From Victivallis lenta (GTDB taxonomy: Bacteria; Verrucomicrobiota; Lentisphaeria; Victivallales; Victivallaceae): DNA of 59,641 nt. The notes under the pieces were generated by a model. The model did no database searches and was not told the DNA's origin. It was given only the letters and a program-made list of their open reading frames with translations. Made by a program: the position numbers and the translations under genes. The DNA lies in the NCBI RefSeq assembly GCF_009695545.1, contig NZ_VUNS01000030.1, positions 1 to 59,641 on the forward strand, written 5' to 3'. Shown here one piece after another: positions 1 to 7,391 of this stretch. Within the stretch, counting starts at the first letter, position 1. Each line of letters begins with the position of its first letter.

Positions 1-78
1 TTCGCTTTTTAGGACAGCTGATTTACAACAAAGGGGGGCTACTTTTGAGAATTGGTGTGAAATAGATGAAAATGAGGG

Positions 79-104
79 GGCGTAATCAGAAAATTACGCC
101 ATTT
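79..104 (+). terminator. Hairpin followed by T residues
   Basis: GGCGTAAT at 79-86 pairs with ATTACGCC at 93-100 and is followed by ATTTT. It would end a transcript entering from the left edge. The T-run is short, so it may be a weak terminator. Confidence 0.4.
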
Positions 105-134
105 TGAAAATTGTTAGGACAGGTGTGGTGAAAA

Positions 135-497
135 GTGAAAATCGTATCCCTTGTGTCCATGACGTTTGCAGCCGTGCTTCTCCTGACCGGATGCGGTCAC
201 AACGCCATTCAGTATGGGGACGGCATCGGCTTTGACGTCGGAATCAATCCCAACAACTACATGCTGTCCTTGAACCTGCGGTATGGCAAAATCCTTTCCG
301 CCGTTGTCCGTGACAATGTCGAATTGGAGCTTTCCGGCAAAGCCGATGCCAATGGGATGAGTGGAGACCCAAACACCGCCGGGGCAAGTTCCGATGGCAA
401 TCTCAAGATCCAAATCGGCCGTCAGATCAACGGTGCAACTGTCGATCTGGTGAAGGCCGGAGCCGATTCCGAAAAAATCATAGAAAACCTGAAATAG
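135..497 (+). CDS. Small putative lipoprotein
   Basis: A 120-residue protein starting with GTG. Residues 1-19 form a signal peptide with a lipobox ending LTGC at 17-20, so Cys20 should be lipidated and the protein anchored in a membrane facing the periplasm. The mature part is Gly/Asn/Asp-rich with alternating hydrophobic residues (GIGFDVGINPNNYMLSLNLR), which suggests beta strands. I do not recognise a family. It lies 29 bp before a second small lipoprotein gene and is probably co-transcribed with it; the shared terminator is at 861-896. An overlapping minus-strand frame of similar length has no lipobox or start signal and was rejected. Confidence 0.6.
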   Translation: MKIVSLVSMTFAAVLLLTGCGHNAIQYGDGIGFDVGINPNNYMLSLNLRYGKILSAVVRDNVELELSGKADANGMSGDPNTAGASSDGNLKIQIGRQINGATVDLVKAGADSEKIIENLK

Positions 498-526
498 CTT
501 CAAACACTCTGAAAGGAAACCTCATC

Positions 527-853
527 ATGACGAAAAAACAGAAAATCACTGCTGTCCTCGCTCTTGCATTCGCCTTCAGTCTCAGCATGGCGGTCATGTG
601 CGGATGCTCCTGTTTCACTCAGGAGCAGGTCGCCGAAATCCACAAAACGGTCGGGACCATTCTGGATATCGCCTACACCTCCGGCGGCGCTGTTCTTGTC
701 GAACAGAAGATCGACCAGCTCGTCGCCGACGGCAAGATCACACCTCAACAGGGAGAAATGCTCAAGGAAGCCTCCCGGCGTTCTTACGAGGCTCTGCAGG
801 CAAAACTTGCGGAGCTTTCAGTCAAAGACGTGGCCGTCGAAGTTTCCGAGTAA
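527..853 (+). CDS. Small putative lipoprotein
   Basis: A 108-residue protein with a good ribosome site (GAAAGGAAAC) before the ATG. A long hydrophobic signal segment at residues 7-24 ends in the Cys-rich stretch MCGCSCF; Cys27 (after CG) or Cys25 is the likely lipidation site. The rest is predicted helical and polar, with the stretch DGKITPQQGEMLKEAS, resembling small phage- or plasmid-type exported proteins. No family recognised. It follows the lipoprotein gene at 135 in the same direction and is closed by a strong terminator. Confidence 0.6.
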   Translation: MTKKQKITAVLALAFAFSLSMAVMCGCSCFTQEQVAEIHKTVGTILDIAYTSGGAVLVEQKIDQLVADGKITPQQGEMLKEASRRSYEALQAKLAELSVKDVAVEVSE

Positions 854-860
854 AAATGAA

Positions 861-896
861 GCCCGGCTGGGAGCTAGCTTTCCGGCCGGGCTTTTC
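861..896 (+). terminator. Rho-independent terminator
   Basis: GCCCGGC at 861-867 pairs with GCCGGGC at 885-891 and is followed by TTTTCGTTT, directly after the lipoprotein gene stop. Confidence 0.75.
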
Positions 897-1064
897 GTTT
901 CAGCAGAAATGGACAATACCCCACGCCGTTATTCGCGCACAAAAGCCTCTGTGGCGGCGAACAGTTTTTCTGACGATCAGGGGCATGCGACCCGGTCCCG
1001 CATTTGCGCAACATGCCCCGTAACTTTGCGAACAAAGGCGAATTTATGAGCGGGTCGATGCGAA

Positions 1065-1340
1065 CAATGCCCCAATATTTTTTTTGCATAATTTCCCCGG
1101 ATATCGCTCTGCCATACTTGCATAACTCTTTTTCCATGCTGTCAGGTGAAACTGTCATCACCCCCCGGCAGCATCACTTGTTTTTATTGCAAATGCAAAT
1201 GCTTCAAAATCAACGAGATAACCCCATATTTATTATCGCTGTTTCTTTCACAAACTACTGGCTATCAACGAATACCATGGCATTGTATACACTGTGGGCG
1301 GGGCGGTAAGGACACCGCACCGACAGAAGACAACCGAAAG
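1065..1340 (+). repeat. Leader repeat, copy 1
   Basis: Intergenic sequence that recurs upstream of genes at 2291 and 3317. Shared blocks include the GCAAATGCAAATGC direct repeat, CCCATATTTATTATCG, GGCTATCAAC (1260) and CATGGCATTGTAT (1276). The last two blocks start exactly 16 bp apart in all copies. The rest of the 897-1349 gap holds no supported gene. Confidence 0.75.
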
Positions 1341-1349
1341 GGAACAGAA

Positions 1350-1589
1350 ATGAACAACAGACTCGAAACCGCAGTCAAGGCCAATGCCGCCGAGGCGCGC
1401 CTGACGAAACAGAAGGTTCTGAAAGAACTGAAGCAACAGATGGAGGGACTGATTCAGCAGATCGAAAATGACAACCTGTGGATCAGCGACCTGAAAGAGC
1501 TCCACAATCAGGTCGCCGAGGCAGTCGCCCAGGTCACCGCCGCCGATGAAAAAATCAAAACGGAAGAACTTTTCAAGGCGTTCCAATAA
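1350..1589 (+). CDS. Small coiled-coil-like protein of unknown function
   Basis: A 79-residue, Glu/Lys/Gln-rich protein, almost certainly helical, with a heptad-like pattern through LKELKQQMEGLIQQIENDN. ATG at 1350 follows GGGAACAGAA. A longer reading frame runs back through the leader repeat, but it is not kept in repeat copy 2, so I start at 1350. No family recognised. It is the first gene after leader copy 1 and is followed 49 bp later by another small unknown gene. Confidence 0.55.
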   Translation: MNNRLETAVKANAAEARLTKQKVLKELKQQMEGLIQQIENDNLWISDLKELHNQVAEAVAQVTAADEKIKTEELFKAFQ

Positions 1590-1638
1590 TCAACGTGAGG
1601 CGGTCGAAAGGCCGCCCCAAAAAACAAGGTGATGCAAA

Positions 1639-1845
1639 ATGACTCCCGAAGAAAAACAGTCCGGAATTCCCTGTGTTCTGATTGGAACCGATGGAAACAT
1701 CTATACGCTCTTAGGGCGCGCCCGGCAAGCTCTGAGAAGAGGCGGTCGACCGGATCTGGTCGAACCAATGACCAAAGAGGTTCTTGCAAGCAAATCCTAC
1801 GAGGAGGCCATTGGACATATTTGCGAATATGTCGAGGCTGAATAA
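1639..1845 (+). CDS. Small protein of unknown function
   Basis: A 68-residue protein. The opening MTPEEKQSGIPCVLIGTDGN reads like the start of small plasmid or phage accessory proteins that handle a 'value/identifier', but no function can be assigned. AAAACAAGGTGATGCAAA lies before the ATG. It is followed by a terminator at 1860-1888, so it closes a two-gene unit with the gene at 1350. Confidence 0.5.
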   Translation: MTPEEKQSGIPCVLIGTDGNIYTLLGRARQALRRGGRPDLVEPMTKEVLASKSYEEAIGHICEYVEAE

Positions 1846-1859
1846 AGGAATTCTGCGAA

Positions 1860-1888
1860 AGCCGCCCGCACACGGAGCGGCTTTTTTC
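1860..1888 (+). terminator. Rho-independent terminator
   Basis: AGCCGC at 1860-1865 pairs with GCGGCT at 1877-1882, followed by TTTTT. Almost the same hairpin recurs at 2860-2890 as part of the repeated unit. Confidence 0.75.
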
Positions 1889-1889
1889 G

Positions 1890-2290
1890 CATAGTTTGCC
1901 CCTTGTCGCGCCGATCAGGTTAAGTATGCCTCCAGCGGGGTTCGGGGCCGACCGCATAATCGCAACACGAGCCGTTTCCGGCCAAACAACGGCGTTTTAC
2001 ATATCCGAATCCGGAGAGCTCTGCCCCTATATTTTTTCCTCAGATTTCCGGATTATTATCTCGATTTTCACTTGCTTTGCCCCTTATCCATGCTGCCGGG
2101 CAAGAGCAGCATCCTTTGTTTTTATAGCAAATGCAAATGCCTCAAAATCAGCGAAATAAACCCATATTTATTATCGATATTTCAGCGCAACTCATTGGCT
2201 ATCAACAAAATCCATGGCATTGTATGCATTGTGAACGGGAGCGACGACGACACCGCCAGAAAAACAAAAAAGCCAACAACGGAGGCCAAA
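1890..2290 (+). repeat. Leader repeat, copy 2
   Basis: This stretch is highly similar to 2890-3316, including the 20-mer starting TGCCTCCAGCGGGG at 1927 (again at 2927), the block GGAGAGCTCTGCCC, the GCAAATGCAAATGC direct repeat, GGCTATCAAC at 2197 and CATGGCATTGTAT at 2213. There is no conserved reading frame. It probably acts as a promoter/leader for the gene at 2291. Confidence 0.8.
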
Positions 2291-2494
2291 ATGATTCTCA
2301 CCATGAAAGCAGAACGGGAAGGATACGCCCCGGACCAAATCGCCAGAACCATGACCGTAGGAGAGCTGATTGAGTTCCTCAACAATTTCGACGAGGATGA
2401 AAAGATCTACCTCAGCCATGACAACGGCTACACCTACGGCGGAATTACCGCCTACCGGTTCGAAGAAATCGATGAGGAAGCTGAAAAAGAATAA
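2291..2494 (+). CDS. Small acidic protein of unknown function
   Basis: A 67-residue protein starting at ATG 2291 after GGAGGCCAAA, the same start context as the amidoligase gene. It contains MTVGELIEFLNNFDEDEKIY followed by SHDNGYTYGGI, a pattern I know from small phage/plasmid proteins of unknown role in which a short helix is followed by an 'L-S-x-D-x-G-x-x-Y' strand. The C-terminus is very acidic. It sits between leader copy 2 and a Cys-rich protein gene, in the same direction. Confidence 0.6.
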   Translation: MILTMKAEREGYAPDQIARTMTVGELIEFLNNFDEDEKIYLSHDNGYTYGGITAYRFEEIDEEAEKE

Positions 2495-2547
2495 CCAACA
2501 ACCCACCCGAGCGGTCGAAAGGCCGCTCGGAACCAACGGAGAAAAAA

Positions 2548-2844
2548 ATGAAAATCTGCGAAATTTGCAAAAAAACAATTTCCGAAGACGAGGTGTTCGG
2601 GGTCGACAAACACGAAAGCGTCTGCTTCGAATGCGCCGAGGCAGAGGCTTTGAAAGCGAAAGAGGAAAAGCGCGAAATTCAAATCACGCATGGAGAATTC
2701 GCGGAAGCCTGGAGCCTCTGCCAATGGTGCGACAGCCTTTTCCCGGAAAGCGAACTTCAGGAGGAGCGCGACCTCGGATACCTCTGCGGACACTGCATTT
2801 CCGCCATCAGTTCCCGGGGCGAGGAAGTATGGCTGAAAAATTAA
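2548..2844 (+). CDS. Small Cys-rich (zinc-ribbon-like) protein
   Basis: A 98-residue protein with two Cys clusters: CEICKK with CFEC near the N-terminus, and CQWCDS with CGHC near residues 58-85. This is two possible zinc-binding knuckle pairs with a helical Glu/Lys-rich linker. Such proteins usually bind nucleic acid or protein, but no family was recognised. It is closed by the terminator at 2860-2890. Confidence 0.6.
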   Translation: MKICEICKKTISEDEVFGVDKHESVCFECAEAEALKAKEEKREIQITHGEFAEAWSLCQWCDSLFPESELQEERDLGYLCGHCISAISSRGEEVWLKN

Positions 2845-2859
2845 CCGGGATCTTCCGAA

Positions 2860-2890
2860 AGCCGCCCGCGCACAGGGCGGCTTTCTTCGC
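2860..2890 (+). terminator. Rho-independent terminator
   Basis: AGCCGCCC at 2860-2867 pairs with GGGCGGCT at 2875-2882, followed by TTCTTCG. It is a near copy of the terminator at 1860 and begins the repeated unit. Confidence 0.65.
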
Positions 2891-3316
2891 ATAGTTTGCC
2901 CCTTGTCGCGCCGGTCAGGTTAAGTATGCCTCCAGCGGGGTTCGGGGCCGACCGCATAATCGCAACATGAGCCGTTTCCGGCCAAACAACGGCGTTTTTC
3001 ATGTCCGAGTCCGGAGAGCTCTGCCCTTATATTTTTTACGCAGATTTCCGGATTGTTATCTCGATTTTCACTTGCATTGAACCTTATCCATGCTGCCGAG
3101 GAAAAAAGCCCTTATCCCCGGCAGCATTCATTGTTTTTTATGCAAATGCAAATGCTTCAAAATCAATGAAATAAACCCATATTTATTATCGCTGTTTCTT
3201 TCGCAAATTACTGGCTATCAACGTATTTCATGGCATTGTATGCACTGTAGACGGGGGCGATGGGAACACCGCCCGAAACCCGGAACCGGTCAACAGGCAA
3301 AACAACGGAGGCCAAA
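2890..3316 (+). repeat. Leader repeat, copy 3
   Basis: Close copy of 1890-2290. GGCTATCAAC lies at 3213 and CATGGCATTGTAT at 3229, again 16 bp apart. It lies directly before the amidoligase gene and ends in the same CGGAGGCCAAA ribosome-site context as copy 2. Confidence 0.8.
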
Positions 3317-4213
3317 ATGACCAACACGATTCAGACGGCGAAGGAACTTACCTTCGGGACGGAACTCGAGTACACGAACATCAGCCGCGAACGGGCGGTG
3401 AAAGCGATCCACAGCGTGGTCGGCGGAACGATCCGCTACACCGGAGGCGGATACGACGAATGGACGGTGGTCGCACCGGACGGACGCCACTGGAAAGCGG
3501 TCAGCGACGGAAGCCTCGGAAGCCGTTCCACAAGCGCCGAGGTGGTGACCCCGATCCTCAAATGGGACGACATGGACACCCTTCAGGCGGTGGTTCGCGA
3601 GCTCCGCAAAGCCGGAGCGAAAACTCCGGAATGCACCAGCCAGCACGTCCACATCGGAGTCCGCGATTTCAACGCCCGGCAGATCGCGAACTTCGCGCGG
3701 ATTTTCTACAAGCAGGAAGAGCTTCTCCTCAAGGCGGCCGGAACGCTTCAGCGGCGAATCGACAGCTACACACGGCGCACCGACCGCGAATTCATCGCCC
3801 GGCTGGAAAAAGCCAAGCCCACCACGCGGGAGGAGCTCAACAAGGCATGGTTCGGATATTCAAATCCGAATCCCGCTCACTACGATTCCATGCGCTACCA
3901 TGCGATCAACCTGAACAACGTATGGCGGACCGGGACGGTCGAGGTACGCGCGTTTAATGGGACTACCCATGCCGGAGAGGTCAAAAGTCACATTGTCCTC
4001 TGCCTCGCCATCGCCGCCCTCGCCAAAAACGCAAAGTGCGCGAGCACGAAAAACCAGCGTCCCTTCTGCGCCGAAAGCGCGAAGTACGACATGCGGGTTT
4101 TCCTCCTCCGCCTCGGACTGATCGGCGAGGAATTCAAAAACGTCCGTATGCACCTCCTCAAGCACCTGCCGGGGAACACGGCATGGAAGCACGGCAGACC
4201 GGAAGGACGGTAA
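3317..4213 (+). CDS. Amidoligase family enzyme (COOH-NH2 ligase)
   Basis: A 298-residue protein with the pattern of the putative amidoligase family (PF12224), ATP-dependent ligases related to glutamine synthetase and glutamate-cysteine ligase. The visible motifs, in order, are GTELEYT (metal-binding Glu), SDGSLGSRS, SQHVHIGV (His pair) and TVEVRAFNGT near the C-terminal third. The start at 3317 follows GGAGGCCAAA. Predicted role: joining an amino acid or amine to a carboxyl group on a peptide or protein. The substrate is unknown. Two genes of the gamma-glutamylcyclotransferase fold lie downstream (5670, 6098); families with this fold cleave gamma-glutamyl amides and have been noted near amidoligases, so the pair may add and remove the same type of bond. 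Confidence 0.75.
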   Translation: MTNTIQTAKELTFGTELEYTNISRERAVKAIHSVVGGTIRYTGGGYDEWTVVAPDGRHWKAVSDGSLGSRSTSAEVVTPILKWDDMDTLQAVVRELRKAGAKTPECTSQHVHIGVRDFNARQIANFARIFYKQEELLLKAAGTLQRRIDSYTRRTDREFIARLEKAKPTTREELNKAWFGYSNPNPAHYDSMRYHAINLNNVWRTGTVEVRAFNGTTHAGEVKSHIVLCLAIAALAKNAKCASTKNQRPFCAESAKYDMRVFLLRLGLIGEEFKNVRMHLLKHLPGNTAWKHGRPEGR

Positions 4214-4329
4214 AGCAAAACACGGACCGGGGAAACCCGGTCCGATAAAAAGGTAGCATAGCTTGCAGAAGATGCAAGCGGTTCTTTGAAAATAAAAACG
4301 GAATAATTTCCGAGATTTCCGCACAGCTT

Positions 4330-4351
4330 GACTTGACTCGTTATGCAAGTC
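4330..4351 (+). repeat. 22-nt hairpin repeat, copy 1
   Basis: GACTTG, a 10-nt loop ending GTTATG, then CAAGTC. It is repeated at 4401-4422 with a single change in the loop. Confidence 0.7.
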
Positions 4352-4400
4352 GGAAATCGGAAAGAAAGCAGAATTATAACTGCGGTTTTGACCGGAGCAT

Positions 4401-4422
4401 GACTTGACTTGTTATGCAAGTC
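4401..4422 (+). repeat. 22-nt hairpin repeat, copy 2
   Basis: GACTTG-N10-CAAGTC, the second copy, starting 71 bp after the first. The two hairpins could be protein-binding sites or parts of a small RNA. Confidence 0.7.
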
Positions 4423-4632
4423 TCCGTTGAGGTCAAATCCGGCAAAATCGCAATTATTTTTTGACCCCTCGGCACCCGGAGTCCATAAAAAAATATGCCA
4501 CGTGTCGCAAAGTTTGGGGGCAACGTTCGATTTTAAGAGTCGACCCGAACCCCGCTGGAGGCAATAAAAACTGACTCGCGCCACAAAGCCGCAACTTCGC
4601 GAATGTCGGCGCACAAAAAAGGAGGGCAAACT

Positions 4633-4977
4633 ATGAAAATCCGCATTTACGAAACAGACTTCGAAGGCAATCCCGTCGAATGCACCGGTGACTTTTTTTC
4701 CGGAGCAACGGCTCTGGATATTGTCAATGCGATGAAAATGAACCCGTTTCAGGCAAGCCGGACTCCGCTGGAGTTCATGCGATGGATGCTTGCAAGTATC
4801 GGGCAGGAAAAGTTCGCCCTTCCTGACGATGAGGGAAAAGCTGCGCTTCTGTTTCTCCAGCGTCTTACAACCCTGGGATACGCCACATTTGTAATTGACG
4901 CGGATGAGGTTGATCTTGAGCATCCCATTCCGCCGATGCAGGGAAATCCGAAAAAGCAAGTATTACCAGCAAGATAA
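4633..4977 (+). CDS. Small protein of unknown function
   Basis: A 114-residue protein with a strong ribosome site (AAAGGAGGGCAAACT) before the ATG. It opens MKIRIYETDFEGNPVECTG and has a helix with ATALDIVNAMKMNPFQ, a layout I associate with small plasmid- or phage-borne proteins. No domain is assigned. The start context is the inverted copy of the leader-repeat edge. A minus-strand frame overlaps it but lacks a ribosome site. Confidence 0.6.
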   Translation: MKIRIYETDFEGNPVECTGDFFSGATALDIVNAMKMNPFQASRTPLEFMRWMLASIGQEKFALPDDEGKAALLFLQRLTTLGYATFVIDADEVDLEHPIPPMQGNPKKQVLPAR

Positions 4978-5011
4978 TCCGTTAATATATATCTGATTAT
5001 TAAGCTGTTGC

Positions 5012-5060
5012 GACTGGCTATAACGGCAATCCATGGCATTGTATGCCACACGAACGGAGC
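5012..5060 (+). repeat. Leader repeat, partial copy 4
   Basis: GGCTATAAC at 5016 and CATGGCATTGTAT at 5032 keep the 16-bp spacing of the full copies at 1260, 2197 and 3213. Only this short core is kept here, upstream of the DUF3846-like gene, so it is the best candidate for the functional core. Confidence 0.65.
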
Positions 5061-5093
5061 ATGGGGCTTCGGTCGGAAATCGGAGAGTTTTTT

Positions 5094-5522
5094 ATGAGAG
5101 CAATTTTCATCAACGCCGTCGACCAAAAGGTCGAAGAAATCCAAATCGAAAACGAGCTTCACGCATTTTATGAGCGCATCGGATGCGACATGATCCAGTG
5201 CATCGATGTCGGGGAGAGTCACCTGCTGGTCTGTGACGAGGAAGGCCGCCTCCGGAACTGGAAGGTCGGATTCCGGTGGCCCGGATCCGAAGGAATCGCC
5301 GGGAATGCTCTGCTGGTCTGTGTGGACAAGAACGACGACTTCACCGATGCAAAAGCTCCAAGAATTCTGATCGAACGGAACATCAAATTCCTCGACCTGG
5401 AAAAGACGCCGCTCCCGCCGCCCGCCTTCGGATGCGCTTTTATCCCGGATTTAACTCCGGAAAGCATTGAGGCGGCAAGGGCGGAAGCCATGCACGATCT
5501 CTTACGCAAACGCGGGTGCTGA
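5094..5522 (+). CDS. DUF3846-like protein
   Basis: A 142-residue protein. The start MRAIFINAVDQKVEEIQIEN followed by YERIGCDMIQCIDVGESHLLVCDEEGRL matches the pattern of the DUF3846 family, small proteins common on plasmids, phages and conjugative elements with no known function. ATG at 5094 follows GGAGAGTTTTTT. The C-terminal third (LPPPAFGCAFIPDLTPES) is an extension I cannot place. It lies after leader core copy 4 and before a hairpin terminator. Confidence 0.65.
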   Translation: MRAIFINAVDQKVEEIQIENELHAFYERIGCDMIQCIDVGESHLLVCDEEGRLRNWKVGFRWPGSEGIAGNALLVCVDKNDDFTDAKAPRILIERNIKFLDLEKTPLPPPAFGCAFIPDLTPESIEAARAEAMHDLLRKRGC

Positions 5523-5532
5523 GCATCGGAAA

Positions 5533-5558
5533 GCCGGGGGCTTCCGCTCCCGGCGGTT
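5533..5558 (+). terminator. Terminator-like hairpin
   Basis: GCCGGG at 5533-5538 pairs with CCCGGC at 5549-5554, followed by GGTTTT. Moderate quality. Confidence 0.5.
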
Positions 5559-5669
5559 TTCACTGGAAAATATCACTTTCTTTCGGGAAAAAATCGTAGA
5601 ATGAACTGGATATTCCGAAAAGCCATGCAAATATACGCTCATGGAAAAAATCGCAGGAAAGGAACTGAA

Positions 5670-6101
5670 ATGAAGGGGTTATACGCATATTTCGCATACG
5701 GAAGCAACCTGCTGCCGGAGAGGTTGTTTCAGCGTTGCCCGACGGCGGTTCCATATGCTCCGGCGATTCTGCCGAACTACCGTCTGACCGAACGGCTTTA
5801 TGCCGATGTCGACTATGCACCGGGAGAACAGGTTCACGGGTTTGTATATCTTCTCCGGGCGCATGACGTGGCGCGTCTTGACCGCTACGAGGGATATCCG
5901 CAGATTTACCTCCGTTACACCGTGGATGTGATCCTCGACGACGGGACGGAACTGCCCGCGCTGATTTACGAAATGACTCCGAAAACCAAGGAAATCCGCA
6001 ACGGATTACCCTATCCGGAAGAGTATCGGAAGATCTGTCGCGAGGGGGCGAATCTTCACAGAATCAAAAATCATTTTATCAGAAAATGGAGGCGCAAATG
6101 A
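5670..6101 (+). CDS. Gamma-glutamylcyclotransferase-fold protein (AIG2-like)
   Basis: A 143-residue protein with the classic fold signature AYFAYGSNLLPERL near the N-terminus (YGSNL substrate loop), then VHGFVYLL and LDRYEGYPQIYLRYTVDV. Members cleave gamma-glutamyl amine bonds by cyclisation, with a catalytic Glu; LDRYEGYP is the region that usually carries it. ATG at 5670 follows AGGAACTGAA. Its stop overlaps the start of a second protein of the same fold (ATGA at 6098), so the two are translationally coupled. Cytoplasmic. The substrate is unknown; the upstream amidoligase suggests a gamma-linked amide. Confidence 0.8.
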   Translation: MKGLYAYFAYGSNLLPERLFQRCPTAVPYAPAILPNYRLTERLYADVDYAPGEQVHGFVYLLRAHDVARLDRYEGYPQIYLRYTVDVILDDGTELPALIYEMTPKTKEIRNGLPYPEEYRKICREGANLHRIKNHFIRKWRRK

Positions 6102-6466
6102 AAAAAGAAACTGTCCTGATCGCCGCATACGGCACTCTCCGTTCCGGCGAACGGAATGAACGTTTCTGCCGGAATGCCATTTCCTGCAGAAGCGCAACGA
6201 TTTCTGGGACGCTCTATGACACGGGCTGGGGATTCCCGGCATTTGTCCCGAAAGGAAAAACAAAGGTCTCTGTCGAGCTGATTGAGATCCCGATCCGGGA
6301 CTGGGAAAATGTTGACCGTCTGGAGGGATATCCCCGCCTCTACGATCGTGTTCTGACGGATTTCCGCCTGCCGGACGGTTCGACTGTTCAGGCATGGATC
6401 TACACCATGAACCATCTTCCGGAGCAGGCAAAAGTCATCCCCTCCGGCGACTGGAAAGCGAGGTGA
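6098..6466 (+). CDS. Gamma-glutamylcyclotransferase-fold protein, second copy
   Basis: A 122-residue protein of the same fold but from a different subfamily (AAYGTLRSGERN at the N-terminus, VDRLEGYPRLYDRVL in the middle, VQAWIYTM near the end). It resembles the YtfP/GGACT type, which acts on gamma-glutamyl-lysine or epsilon-linked amines. It overlaps the previous gene by 4 bp. Two divergent cyclotransferases side by side suggest two related substrates or a heteromeric enzyme. Confidence 0.8.
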   Translation: MKKETVLIAAYGTLRSGERNERFCRNAISCRSATISGTLYDTGWGFPAFVPKGKTKVSVELIEIPIRDWENVDRLEGYPRLYDRVLTDFRLPDGSTVQAWIYTMNHLPEQAKVIPSGDWKAR

Positions 6467-6469
6467 ACC

Positions 6470-6679
6470 ATGGAAAAGACTGTCCTTGTTGAACTGACCT
6501 CAAAGCAGATCAAGCTGGCTGAAGGAATCGTACTGATGTGTTTGTTCGGAAGCCTCGCCGCCGGGCTGGGGCTGATGTATCTCTGGCTAACGCTGGGGAT
6601 CGTGATGTTCATCCTCGCCGGGATCGCGCTCGTCGGCTTCATGGTCGTCCGCGTCTGGCGCTGGTGGATGCACGGGTGA
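6470..6679 (+). CDS. Small membrane protein
   Basis: A 69-residue protein with two predicted membrane helices (roughly residues 18-36 and 39-60) and a basic/aromatic end (VWRWWMHG). It follows the cyclotransferase gene by 3 bp, so it belongs to the same transcript. No family recognised. Confidence 0.55.
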   Translation: MEKTVLVELTSKQIKLAEGIVLMCLFGSLAAGLGLMYLWLTLGIVMFILAGIALVGFMVVRVWRWWMHG

Positions 6680-6684
6680 GCATC

Positions 6685-6858
6685 ATGTGTGAACACTGCA
6701 TAGACTGCTTCTTCCGGGATGAGGACGGCGACCGGGAACAGTGCATTTTCGATCTCGAAAATCCGGTCGAGATCAACTACTCCGATCCGGCCTGTCAGCA
6801 CTTCGAGCTGAGCGAATCGGCGGCCGCAGAACGGCGCAAGGCTCCCGGCGAACTGTAA
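6685..6858 (+). CDS. Small Cys-containing protein
   Basis: A 57-residue protein with CEHCIDC near the N-terminus and a later Cys in QCIF and ACQHF, a possible small metal-binding knuckle. It is acidic. The start at 6685 is chosen because it follows the previous stop closely and begins with the Cys motif. Unknown function. Confidence 0.5.
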   Translation: MCEHCIDCFFRDEDGDREQCIFDLENPVEINYSDPACQHFELSESAAAERRKAPGEL

Positions 6859-6886
6859 GCGAACACTTTATTTGGAGGAGACGCAA

Positions 6887-7249
6887 ATGAAAGAGAAAAC
6901 AATCTGGCATCCCGCCTCGGAATTTCCTGAGAGCGGCGCGTATGTTCTGGTCGTGTACAACGGCCGCCTTCGGGAGCAGACCGTAAATCAGAAAATCATG
7001 GCGGACTTCTTCGAGACCAGCCACGGCGATCACGCAATGGCGGTCGGATATTTCCATCCGACTTGGGGCGCGGCGCTCGACAGGCGGACCCATATACCCG
7101 GCGTGAAATATCCGAAACGGACACCGCAGACAAATGCGGCAATTGTGGATCTGATAGGCAGTCCTGTTGATTTATGGCAGGGCGTGAAATGCTGGGCCTA
7201 CGGGAAAGACATCTATGCCCTGATCCCGAAGCCGGAAGGTTTTCATTGA
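6887..7249 (+). CDS. Protein of unknown function
   Basis: A 120-residue protein with a very good ribosome site (GGAGGAGACGCAA) before the ATG. It begins MKEKTIWHPASEFPESGAYV, a pattern found in small phage proteins of the DUF551-like kind ('W-x-x-x-x-x-x-P-x-x-G-x-Y-V'), which supports a phage or plasmid origin for this region. Last gene of the left accessory region. Confidence 0.6.
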   Translation: MKEKTIWHPASEFPESGAYVLVVYNGRLREQTVNQKIMADFFETSHGDHAMAVGYFHPTWGAALDRRTHIPGVKYPKRTPQTNAAIVDLIGSPVDLWQGVKCWAYGKDIYALIPKPEGFH

Positions 7250-7294
7250 AGCACCATTGTTGAAAATTACGTTGAAAAATACCATCTTCTCAAA

Positions 7295-7323
7295 TTGAAT
7301 TTTACCGTTTGGAGCAGTATATT
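7295..7323 (+). promoter_or_regulatory. Sigma-70-type promoter
   Basis: TTGAAT at 7295-7300, a 17-bp spacer, then TATATT at 7318-7323. It matches the TTG/TATATT form seen before several chromosomal genes in this window and would drive the HipA-like gene and perhaps the genes behind it. Confidence 0.6.
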
Positions 7324-7391
7324 ATCGTGGGTTTGTGTATCGTGTTCCCCTTTGGGGAAGGTGCGTGAACCGGAATAATCTGGTGCAGACA

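Larger units (their letters stand above)
4214..4632 (+). other. Intergenic region with hairpins and an inverted leader fragment
   Basis: No gene is supported. CGGACCGGG at 4223-4231 pairs with CCCGGTCCG at 4236-4244, a terminator-like stem with a poor T-run. Two 22-nt hairpins follow (4330-4351 and 4401-4422). The 20 bp at 4544-4563 are the reverse complement of the leader-repeat block at 1927 and 2927, and the start context of the next gene (GGGCAAACTATG) continues that inverted match. Confidence 0.6.

Noticed and set aside
1258-1290. Sigma-54 promoter in the repeated core (TGGCATTGTATGCA)
   Set aside because: The GG and GC are only 10 bp apart, two short of what sigma-54 needs.
1146-3320. 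Similar frames (CKCKCFKINE...) translated from the leader repeats
   Set aside because: Copies 1 and 3 keep the frame but copy 2 is shifted and copy 4 lacks it. The conservation is in the DNA, and no start signal precedes them.
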